From Camellia lanceoleosa (lineage: Eukaryota > Streptophyta > Magnoliopsida > Ericales > Theaceae): a stretch of DNA of 64,000 nucleotides. Below are positions 55,183 to 64,000 of the stretch, one piece after another. The notes under the pieces were generated by a model. It saw only the letters and a list, made by a program, of their open reading frames with translations. It did not search any database and had not been told where the DNA came from. Where the stretch lies: positions 128,701,679 to 128,765,678 of the forward strand of contig CM045762.1 in assembly GCA_025200525.1 (NCBI GenBank). Reading direction: 5' to 3'. The position numbers were made by a program, and so were the translations under genes. The stretch's first letter is position 1, and every line of letters begins with the position of its first letter.

Positions 55183-55635
55183 GAGAAAATTTCATTTTGC
55201 CTCCTAAACTATATTTCGATGATTAATTTAACCTCTACACTTCTTATAATTTCAATTTTACACCTAGACTATTTAATTTTGGATCAATTACACTCATGTC
55301 GTTAGCTACCGTCTACAATTAGACGACACTTGCTACCGTCTTCATTTGAGATTTCAGTTTAATCCCAAACTATTCCCAAATATCAATTAGACCCCTAAAC
55401 AATATGAACTTTGTGTTTCTAGTTGATATTTTTGAGATAGCTTGCGGGGCAAAATAAAATTTCAAACAAAATTTTGGTGCCACATCGGCAACTTCCATTT
55501 GATTATAAACGGCAATGACAAGTTAAAATTGATTCAAAATCAAATAGTTTAGGTATAAAATTGAAACTATAAGAAGTACAGGGATTAAATTGATCATCGA
55601 TGTATAGTTTCGAAGATAAAATGAATTTTCTTCCT
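55183..55635. mobile_element. MITE with ~50-bp terminal inverted repeats
   Basis: The left end (GAAAATTTCATTTTGCC, then AAACTATATTTCGATGAT) mirrors the right end (ATCATCGATGTATAGTTT, then AAAATGAATTTTC). TATAATA occurs just outside both ends. Noncoding interior, no transposase. Confidence 0.65.
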
Positions 55636-55696
55636 TTATAATATGGTTGGTTCCTTGTCAAAAACAATACATTTATTTTTCGAAGAAAAAAACATT

Positions 55697-56050
55697 AAAT
55701 AAGATTTTTTTTTTTAGGGAAAAGTACAAGGCTTAATGTCTTGCACTTCTGACAATAAGTCATCCACTAAAGTACATCAGAGTACCAAATAGATCCCAAA
55801 AGGAATAACAAGAACCTCCATGCGTGGAGGATATAAGTCTCCACATAAGGAGAAAAACAAACCTCCACGCAAGAAAGAGAAAACCTCCAAGAAAGAAGAA
55901 AACCTCTACATAGAGAGATATTATCGCAACACAAAAGAAAAAAAAAACAAAACAAAATGATAACTACCAGACAAACAATACCAATCACTATCACAATCCA
56001 TTCATAGTCGTAACTGGTAACTTTGGTACCTTAATCCCTGTCTCTACATT
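55697..56050 (-). mobile_element. Possible LINE 3'-end fragment
   Basis: A T-run at 55705-55715 followed by noncoding sequence with repeated AACCTCCA motifs; on the minus strand this ends in a poly-A tail. No ORF and no clear target-site copies. Tentative. Confidence 0.35.
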
Positions 56051-56303
56051 ACAAAATAAAACATTATAGATCTGAGATGATCGCCTAGCATATAACAATG
56101 TGTTTAATATCATCGAATCTCGATCATGAATCAAATCTGAAAGCTTCCGCAGTGGCAAGCCGATGATAGAGAAAAGATGAGCGGTAGTGGCTAGTATGGT
56201 GATAGAAATCGCAAGAGAAGAAATGGAGAGGAGATAAAGGTTAACAACACCACCCTTTTCTCCCTAAAGAGCAGATAAAGAGACTTGTTGAGCTAGTACT
56301 TAC

Positions 56304-57601
56304 TATAATGATTTCGGTTTGCTTTTGCATCCGAGAATCCATATCCTTAACAATTGTTCATTTCATTATCACCTTGTTGATAGTTGAGTTTGGCTGTTTA
56401 AGAGTTATTGTTGTGTTTAGAACAAGTTGGGGGTTAGTTTTTCAAAGAGTTGCTGTCTAGATCTTTGCTTGTTCGCTCGAGCGGTCTTTCTTATGCTCGA
56501 GCGGTCTTTTACAGTCTACAAAACTACTGGAAGTAAAGTATCTTCGCTTGAGCGGTATTTCTTGTGCTCAAGCGGTCTTTTATAGGTCTAAGTTTCTGGG
56601 AGGAGGTCATTGCGCGCTCGAGCGGTGTCATTTTTTGTATCTGACGCTCAAGCGGTGTTTTGGTCGCTCAAGCAGTCTGCGTGTATATCATTTTGGGAAA
56701 AGGGTTTTCTGAATCACTTTTCACTTCCTCTCTTTCTAAAACATTCCAAAACCCTAGTTCTTCACTTTCTCTCTCTAATTCTTTCCTTAAAGTCCCAAAT
56801 ACTCGATCATGTGCTGATTTCTTCACCCTAGTCCTTTGGAGAAAAAGGTTGAGCTCATCTCAAGTTTCGTTCTAATCGAAGAGAATCTTGTTTTTGGCTC
56901 TGCCAAACTTCAACCCTTGCTCTCCCTTGTCTTTTAATCTTGAGGTGCGGATTTCTTCAACCTTTGGTATGATTTTTACCTTAGTCATTTGTCCATTGAA
57001 GAATCTAATGATTTGGGGAGTTTGGGTTAAACCTAGGGTTTGATTTTGAATTGTAAAAGAGGGATTTTTAATTGGGTTCTTGAGAAATATTGTGGGGATG
57101 TGTTTATGGTTGAGATATGTTAAAATGATGGATTTCTTTACTTAAATTTGATTTTTGAAACTAAAGGCGTTTTTGTTCTAAAATCATGGATGTTTTGGTT
57201 TGTGGAAGAAAAGGGAAATAATGTTGGGTTTTGCAAGAATGGAACTAATGTATATGTTAATAATGATGGTGGAGTTGGATATGTAATATCACTCTCATTT
57301 TGAGAATGATGAGATTATATCTTTTGTTGGAAATTATGTGTGGAATAGAAATATTTGTTTTGGGTTATCAAATTATGTGTTGAATAGAAATATCTATTTT
57401 GGGTTATCAGTGGAAGATAGCTTTGATTGTTGTAGAAATTGCATAAGGATTAAGTGAATTGAAACTAATTGCTTATACATTACATTGAGTATTATTTCAC
57501 ACTTAAACATTGAAAATGTATTGTTTTTGAAAAAATCGGTGAATACCGTGGTGAATCTAGTTAGGGGGTATGGTTGTGGTTATTATGTTGGCCTATGCAT
57601 C
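56304..57601 (+). mobile_element. Old gypsy LTR D, related to A and B, truncated by element E
   Basis: The start TATAATGATTTCGG aligns with the TATAGCGACCCCGG start of A after C-to-T type changes, followed by ACAATTGTTCATTTC as in B. It carries the CTCGAG cluster in decayed form and the 'GGGTTATCAGTGGAAGATAG...GATTGTTGTAGA' stretch typical of A and B. Element E's LTR begins at 57602 and cuts off the rest. Confidence 0.65.
56483..56680 (+). promoter_or_regulatory. Decayed CTCGAG cluster, LTR D
   Basis: Three intact CTCGAG cores and four CTCAAG/CTTGAG variants at the same spacing, followed by GTGTATATC. The variants are what loss of methylated CpG by deamination would produce. Confidence 0.55.
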
Positions 57602-59981
57602 TGTCACGACCCAAACTCGACCCTATGGGTTTAGCATCAGAATCGCCAAGAATCCGAGAGATTAAAGGCCCGCTAACAAAGAGAACAAGAAAACAGAAGT
57701 TCGAGTTGGCGGAAGCCAATACAGTAAATAACTAGTGTCCATTGAGCTGTGAAAATCTGTATGCCAAAAACATTTTTCATGCATTCATACAGTTCAGAAT
57801 AGTACAGTCTATACAATCATTTACAGTCAGTTAGTACAGGGATCAAATCCCTTGACAACAAGCAAAGAAGAGGGGTAATCCTAAACAAAGAACACAAAAA
57901 CAAGAGGGAGACAGGTGGGGAAACAAAAACACCCCAAGCCATGGCATGGCGTCTCGGAACCTCGCAGTGAGGCACATAGGCTGGCTTCACAAAACTGGGG
58001 ACTAACCCACACTCTTAGCTCCGGTCTGGCTGCTGAGAACCTACATATATATATATAAACAGTGAGCTAAAGCCCAGTGAATAACATAATGCGTAAAGAG
58101 GTTATGAATGAATGTCCTTACAGTAATGAAATCAGTTCATTAAACAGTATTTCAGTCTTTCAGTATTTCAGTCAATCAGTCATATGTGGTACATCCATTA
58201 GCCTATCAGTGCAGTAAACAGTAGGTCTTAAAGACCAGGTCTTAACAGACCCAACGGTAGTGATGGCCATCAATCAATAAACAGTATGGTTCCACAAGGG
58301 AACCGACAGAGATCTCGTAACGAAGAAATGAAGTGCTAAGGATGCCACAAGACAGCCTGTAATACAGACATACATTCATTCAGTAAACAATATCAGTTAA
58401 ATAAGCAGTCAGCCAAGATTCAAAAGATAACCATTTTGAACATATCTTTACACAATTGTTACTCACAGAGATTGGGCTAATAGCGGCTAGAGCACGTCCC
58501 CGAGAGCCAACCCTAAATAGTTAACAAATAGAACACACACTAAGTTTCACAGTCGGGAAGGATGATAATTAAATCCCTAAATTTTCTCGGTGTGGTTCTA
58601 TGTCTAAATCCTCATTAAGATGCCTTAAACTAGGCCTAAGAATGCCTAGGATGGGATGAGGATGCAAAACTACACTTAGAAAACATTTTGCATAATTTGC
58701 TGAAATAAGAGCCTCGCTCGAGCGATCCTTTCTTCGCTCGAGCGAGCTTCCAAAATCAAAGGCCTCGCTCGAGCGAACAATCCTTCGCCGAGCGGTCGAT
58801 GAAACAAGAAAAGCATCGATGCTCGATTTTTACGCTCGAGCCACCAATCCTTCGCTCGAGCGTGGCTCAGAGGAAACGTTGGTCGCTCGAGCGAGGAATT
58901 CTTCGCTCGAGCGAAGAAGCCAAATCTGGAATTTCCAGATTTGCCTTCCAAGCTCAAACCAAGCATTCTCAACTCAATTCTCGACCTCTTGGGCCCAAAT
59001 TCTGGAAAGTACATCCCAAAACAATGTATAACAAGTTTCAAAAGCCAATTTATGAATTCAAGCCCCAAAGGTAAGTCAATTAAATCCAAAATTCAAACCA
59101 TTTTTCAAGAACAATTTCAAAACATGCAATGCATGAGTTTTTAACCAAATTCAAGGTTCAAATCTTGCTCTAATGAGCTCAATAGTTGGAAAACAAAATG
59201 AAAACATGGACTTTGATAGAAACATGAGCATGCATGTACAATCCATCATGAATTCAACTTCAAAATGCACCAAAATGGCCATGCATGCATGAATTCAAGC
59301 ATAATTCAACCTCTATGCACTAAATCATGGCTTGATTCTACAATGGAGCCTAGAACATGCAAGATGAAGCTCAAGACAACAAGAAGAAGATGGATTTTCT
59401 TACCTAAGTCTCAATTACAAGTCTTGCAAGCTCAAATTAGCAATCTATGTTACAAATCTTCAAGTTCTTCTAGCAATTCACAAGATGAGCTCAAATCTCT
59501 CTCTCTCTCTCTAACTATGGTCGGCTAGATTCAAAAATAGGGGCTGATTAAGTGTTTGTTTGGGTGTAAGAAGGCTCTTGAAAATCAATAAACAAATATC
59601 CACTAACCATGGCAATTTGGTAGATAAGCTACAACTTGTAATTAATTCATTTAAATCTAATTTAATCATTCCTAATCAATTTTCAGATAAACATACCATT
59701 AAATCACAAATATTCTACTGATTCCAAAACTCTAAACGGTTTCTAATTCGGCCGCCGATAAGGCCTTCAATTAGCAGTTTAAACACATAAACTCAAACAG
59801 ATAATCAATCAATCAAACAGATAGAAATGCAATATAATAGATAAACTTATTCAATTTCAGTTTCGATTTCAATCGATCAAGATACTTGATTAGTTCAATT
59901 ATTAGTCATAAGCGGTCATTTTAGCAAAGAATCAAGAACTAATTCAGTAATTTATTGGTAATCAGTACGAAGGTTATTACA
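57602..59981 (-). mobile_element. Element E 3' LTR
   Basis: Plus strand TGTCACGACCC...GGTTATTACA; minus strand TGTAATAACC...GGTCGTGACA, canonical TG...CA ends, 2380 bp. It contains seven CTCGAG cores (58713-58915) and the conserved 'CACTGGGCTTTAGCTCAC' block (about 58060-58082, minus strand). The ORFs inside it are not genes. Confidence 0.85.
58713..58915 (-). promoter_or_regulatory. CTCGAG palindrome cluster, element E LTR
   Basis: Seven perfect CTCGAG cores, mostly TTCGCTCGAGCG, plus one decayed (CGCCGAGCGG). Same design as in A and B although the surrounding LTR is different. The nearest TATA-like sequence downstream on the minus strand is weak (CTTATTTCAG). Confidence 0.6.
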
Positions 59982-60003
59982 GTCTCCCCTCCTTATAAGG
60001 AGT
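59982..60003 (-). other. Element E polypurine tract
   Basis: The minus strand reads CCTTATAAGGAGGGGAGAC immediately before the LTR start TGTAATAACC. Confidence 0.75.
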
Positions 60004-60099
60004 TTAGTCCTCTGAACTCGAGTTACCTTCATACTGGAAGAAAACAGGATCCAGTGGGAACAAATCAGGATATCTTTTCGCCATGTCATCTTCCCTTTC
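60004..60099 (-). pseudogene. Element E chromodomain-like tail after a stop
   Basis: The integrase frame continues past TGA 60100-60102 with EREDDMAKRYPDLFP and ends at a TAA (60004-60006). Together with KEIPLVKVDWQNHGG upstream this makes the chromodomain-like motif. The stop takes the place of the Trp in ATWE (TGG to TGA). Confidence 0.7.
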
Positions 60100-61551
60100 T
60101 CAAGTGGCATAGATGCCACCATGGTTCTGCCAATCAACTTTCACCAGCGGGATCTCTTTGTTTCTCAGTTTCTTGATCCGTCGGTTCACAATCTGTATAT
60201 GCCGTTCCTCGTAAGTGTAGTCATCACTCAACATGATACGAGTAGGCTCAATCACGTGGAAGGGATCCCGGAGATAGTTCCTCAACATCGAAATGTGGAA
60301 GACGTTATACATATGCTCCATCTCAGGAGGAAGTGCAACTTGATACGCCACCGGATTGATTTTCTCAATAACCTGATACGGTCTGACATATCTTGGCGCT
60401 AACTTGCCTTTGACTCCAAAACGAGTCTGGCCTTTCATTGGTGTCACTTTCACAAACACGTGATCACCCACTTCATACTCTCTGTCCCGTCTTCTGACAT
60501 CCGCATAACTTTTCTGCTTACTGCGTGCAGCCTTTGTTGTATCGGTTTTATCTTTTCGCCGTTTCATATACAATCTGCCCAAGAAAGGCCCATCTCCAAC
60601 TTCGCCCAAAGACATTGGAGATCTACATTTTCTGCCATACAATGCCTCGAAAGGCGCCATTCCAATACTCGAATGGTAGCTGTTGTTGTAGGCGAATTCA
60701 GCCAACGACAAATGACTTTCCCAGTTTCCCTGAAAATCAAGGACACACATTCTCAGTAGATCCTCTAAAGTCTGGATGGTCCTTTCTGACTGTCCATCTG
60801 TCTGAGGATGATAGGCACTACTCAGCCTCAATTCAGTACCCAATGCAGTCTGTAAGCTTTGCCAGAACCTCGATGTAAACTTCGAATCCCTGTTAGAAAC
60901 AATAGATACAGGCACTCCATGCAATCTCACAATTTCGTCAATATAGATAATAGCCAATTTGTCTACATTATAGATTGTCTTGACAGGTAGGAAGTGTGCA
61001 GATTTAGTCAATCTATCAATAATAACCCAAATAGAGTCCATACCTTTTTTGGAGCGATGTAATCCAACGATGAAATCCATCGTGATATGCTCCCATTTCC
61101 ACTCTGGTATGGGTAAGGGTTGCAGTAAGCTCACGGGTCGTTGATGTTCAGCTTTGACTTGTTGGCAGTGAAGACATTTGGACACAAAGTCGGCAATTTC
61201 CTTCTTCATTCCCAGCCACCAGAAATTCTGTTTCAGATCTTGGTACATTTTCGTGTTCCCCAGGTGGATAGACAATTTTGAATTGTGGCCCTCTTGCGAT
61301 TTCTTCTTTTTCGGTTTAGTGTTATTCAGCACACACAGTCTTTCTTGAAATTTCAATACATTGTTCTCAAATTTGAACCCCGGTCTTGGTTTAGAATCTC
61401 TTTCTTCAATAACCTTTTTCAAGAAATCATCCAGTTGTTGTTTTTCTTTAATTTCCTCAATCAATGCTGGTTGAGCAGTAATGACAGCTATTGTTCCACC
61501 TTGTTCTCTCAAAACAATTTCAATTTCAGACTTTTCCAGATCATGAAGCAA
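60100..61551 (-). pseudogene. Element E integrase (pol, degenerate)
   Basis: Integrase with a degraded zinc region (HNSKLSIHLGNTKMY...CLHCQQVK) and core motifs TMDFIVGL and SERTIQTLED. The second catalytic Asp is lost: VSNRDSKF replaces VSDRD (Asn codon near 60890-60893), which should abolish strand transfer. The region after GDGPFLG (about residue 320) is frameshifted or scrambled. The module NPVAYQVALPPEM and VFHISMLRNY follow, and the frame ends at TGA 60100-60102. It starts just after an in-frame TAG (61558-61560), so it is part of a single ancient pol. Confidence 0.88.
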
Positions 61552-61557
61552 TTCTTT

Positions 61558-62427
61558 CTACCCGGTAAGCAAACAAGCTAAGTTGGCAATTGACTTTCGG
61601 CTCAACGCATCGACAACAGTGTTAGCTTTTCCCGGATGGTACAAAATTTGTAGGTCATAATCTTTGATCAGTTCCAGCCATCTCCGCTGTCTCATATTCA
61701 GTTCTTTCTGAGTGAAAAAGTACTTCAGGCTCTTGTGGTCAGTATACACTTCACATGTTGCTCCATACAAATAGTGACGCCAAATTTTCAGTGCAAACAC
61801 TACTGCAGCAAGTTCTAAGTCATGGGTCGGGTAGTTCTTTTCATGTGGTCTCAACTGTCGGGAAGCATAAGTAATAACTCTCTCATTCTGCATTAAAACA
61901 CACCCCAAACCCTTACGAGAAGCATCACTAAATACAGTATAACCATCCGTACCTAAAGGTAGAGTCAGAACCGGTGCAGTCACAAGTCGGGTTTTCAATT
62001 CTTGAAATGCCGATTCCCTTTGGTCAGTCCAGTCAAATGGTGTCCCCTTCTGAGTCAACTGAGTCAGTGGTAAGGTAATTTTGGAGAAGTCTTTGACAAA
62101 CCTTCTATAATATCCAGCCAAGCCCAAAAAGCTTCGGACTTCAGTCACATTTGTTGGTCTAGGCCAATTCACTACAGCTTCAATTTTCTGCAGATCAACA
62201 GAAATTCCATCTTTGCTAACAACATGCCCCAAAAACATAACATGATCAAGCCAAAATTCACATTTAGACAATTTAGCATACAGTTTCTGTTCTCTTAAGG
62301 TTTGCAGGGCAAGTCTCAGATGGTGTTCATGTTCTTCTCTAGTCTTAGAATAAATCAGGATGTCATCAATAAATACCACAATGAAATCATCAAGGTGTGG
62401 TTTAAAAATTCTGTTCATGAGGTCCAT
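61558..62427 (-). pseudogene. Element E reverse transcriptase palm and RNase H
   Basis: Starts within RT at [17 protein letters not shown] sequence. It contains the intact [10 protein letters not shown] box, the connection ([18 protein letters not shown]), and RNase H with [23 protein letters not shown] and VVDALSRK (catalytic Asp kept). It ends at TAG 61558-61560. A one-base change near 62450 (within MPFGFTNAP) shifts the frame relative to the RT N-terminal part upstream. The opening ATG is an internal Met and not a start. Confidence 0.88.
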
Positions 62428-62871
62428 AAATGCAGCAGGGGCATTCGTGAATCTCGAACGGCATAACTAAAAATTCATAATGGCCATACCTCGTTCTAAA
62501 AGTAGTTTTATCGATGTCTTCCGGTTTGACTTTCAGTTGATGATACCCCGATCTAAGATCAATCTTGGAAAACACTTGTGCACCTCAGAATCGGTCAAAT
62601 AAATCATCAATACGCGTAATGGATATTTATTCTTTACGCTACCTTGTTCACCATGGTAATCAATACCACGCCTCGATGAGCCATCTTTCTTCTTTACAAA
62701 CAAAACAGGTGCACCCCACGGTGAAGTACTGGGCCTGATGAACTTCTTGTCTAACAATTCTTGTAATTGCACTTTCAATTCCTTCAGTTCAGTTGGGGCC
62801 ATTCTGTAAGGAGCTTTAGATATCGACTGTGTACCTGGAATCACATCCACAAGAAATTCAATTTCACACAA
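62428..62871 (-). pseudogene. Element E reverse transcriptase N-terminal part, frameshifted
   Basis: Encodes [56 protein letters not shown]. The frame is then lost around [17 protein letters not shown], where the family has [19 protein letters not shown]. At least two indels lie between 62560 and 62660. The catalytic [12 protein letters not shown] region (about 62540-62575) is readable in another frame. The open frame in this span stops at 62533. Confidence 0.8.
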
Positions 62872-62954
62872 TCAAATCCTCGCAAATCATCCGAAATACA
62901 TCTAGGAATTCTCTAACTATAGGAATACAATTCACATCGCTTTTAACACTATCA

Positions 62955-63434
62955 TCAAGAGGGCACAACCACGTAACACAGATATCCTTTACACCCCTTT
63001 CTAATCAGTTTAACAGCTTTCACAGAAGAAATCAGATACGGAGGAGGTACTACTCCACTCCCATTAAACACAAATTCAGGCAAACCCGGTGGACGGAAAA
63101 CTACTTGTTTTGTTACACAGTCTATAGTGGCATGATATTTTTGTAACCAATCCATCCCCAATATTACATCAAAGTGATCAATATTCAATGGCAGTAAATC
63201 AATAAATAGATGCATATCCCCAACAATAATCTCACAGGCAGGATACATATATGCACATGTCATGGATCTCCCAACAGGTGATGATACAGCTAGCAGGTAG
63301 TTCATGGGTTCTAAGGGTCTATTCAATTTACGCGAAAAAGCATGCGATACATACGAATGTGTAGACCCCGAATCAATCAACACATATGCATTTTGAGCAC
63401 AGATAGAGAGGATACCTGACACAATGGGCCTCAA
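62955..63434 (-). pseudogene. Element E aspartic protease
   Basis: Retropepsin with VLIDSGSTHSYVS (DSG in place of the common DTG, still a usable active site), PACEIIVGDMHLFIDLLPL and FDVILGMDWLQKYHATIDC. It then runs to a stop at 62955 after a frameshift, before the RT lead-in (FLDVF near 62900). It processes Gag-Pol in intact relatives. The start is not a real ATG start; it should be continuous with gag upstream. Confidence 0.82.
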
Positions 63435-63573
63435 GAGTTTTGCACGCCTCCCAAGATTAGGGCGAACACTGGCTTACTGCCTCATAGGCTCCTTCCCAGA
63501 GCTTTGGGGTTCGGTTTTAGTGTTGCTGCTGATCTTGGTGCAGCTTTTACTATCGCTTACGGGCAGAGGACTT

Positions 63574-63999
63574 TTAATTCTGGCCCACCTTGCCACACTG
63601 AAACAAGCTCCAGAACTGTAACAAACCCTTTGTGCTTATTGCCACATACGGAAAGGTGGAGTAAACCCACTCCTTGGTCGCTAGTCGTCGACCCCGTATT
63701 CTCGCTTTCTTGGTTGCTGGGTTATGCTTGCCTTTCTTGAATTTGAAACCCTGCCTTTTACCTTGCCACTCAGTTGTTGGTGTTTCAGATTGTTTCATTG
63801 CTGCAATATTCGACTCGGCCATCAATGCCCGGTCGAGAACACCCACAAAAGTCGGTAGTTTCAAAACATTTATTCGGTCCAGTATAGCAACACTAAGGCC
63901 TCCTTCAAACCTTCTGGCTTTCTTATAATCGGTGTCCACCATGTGTGGTGCATACCTAGCAAGTTCGGTGAATTTCTTCTCATACTCGGCAAAAGACAT
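63574..63999 (-). pseudogene. Element E Gag, C-terminal part (continues off window)
   Basis: SFAEYEKKFTELARYAPHMVDTDYKKARRFEGGL is the second half of the retrotransposon Gag core, followed by a basic region (RQGFKFKKGKHNPATKKAR). The zinc-knuckle region is decayed: FQCGKVGQN is followed by a stop where GH...C is expected. The stretch 63435-63573 between gag and protease is out of frame. The N-terminus lies beyond 64000. Confidence 0.75.
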
Positions 64000-64000
64000 T

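Larger units (their letters stand above)
57602..64000 (-). mobile_element. Ty3/gypsy element E, minus strand, runs off right edge
   Basis: 3' LTR (57602-59981), polypurine tract, then pol and gag read leftward from the window edge. The 5' LTR and PBS are beyond 64000. It carries many frameshifts, two stops and a changed integrase catalytic residue, so it is defective. The chromodomain-like tail marks a chromovirus related to elements A and C. Confidence 0.88.

Noticed and set aside
59265..59528. 87-codon ORF in element E LTR
   Set aside because: Lies within an LTR, has no motifs and ends in a CT microsatellite.

Overview
The window looks like nuclear DNA of a eudicot plant. It is AT-rich, long microsatellites are common, and it holds Ty3/gypsy retrotransposons primed by initiator tRNA-Met, a FERONIA-like receptor kinase family, a decayed endogenous pararetrovirus, and MULE, hAT and CACTA type DNA transposons. 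I cannot name the species. I see no clearly intact host gene; almost everything is transposon, viral relic or pseudogene.

Layout. 1-2782: two LTRs of one gypsy family meeting in opposite orientation. 2783-9192: minus-strand gypsy element C, which keeps pol but has lost gag. 9193-10095: Copia-like 3' end, then a terminal-inverted-repeat element carrying a 107-bp LINE tail. 11090-16690: two tandem FERONIA-like kinase pseudogenes; the second encodes two kinase domains in a row and is broken by a 171-bp MITE. About 17000-25300: minus-strand caulimovirid (florendovirus/petuvirus-like) relic with movement protein, coat/zinc finger, protease, reverse transcriptase and RNase H, then a small ORF and a Lys-rich downstream ORF. 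25950-29483: LINE tail, foldback MULE, hAT-like element and small MITEs. 29768-31771 and 31800-52552: two giant palindromic elements side by side. The second was split by gypsy element B (32277-50859, TSD GGTTC), whose 5' LTR was in turn split by gypsy element A (32858-42456, TSD ATTTT). 53429-55640: a SEC14-like gene fragment beside a CACTA terminus and another MITE. 56304-64000: a decayed LTR (D) cut by minus-strand gypsy element E, which runs off the right edge.

How the parts relate. Elements A, B and D share unusual LTR termini (A and B: 5'-TA...CA-3'). A carries complete gag and pol, interrupted by two Trp-to-stop changes. B has gag only and could have moved only with help from an A-like relative. 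The most striking signal is a cluster of the palindrome CGCTCGAGCG (3 to 11 perfect CTCGAG cores, about 20-35 bp apart) in the LTRs of A, B, D and E, directly upstream of the TATA box in A and B. It looks like a shared promoter-proximal array and is not explained by any coding sequence.
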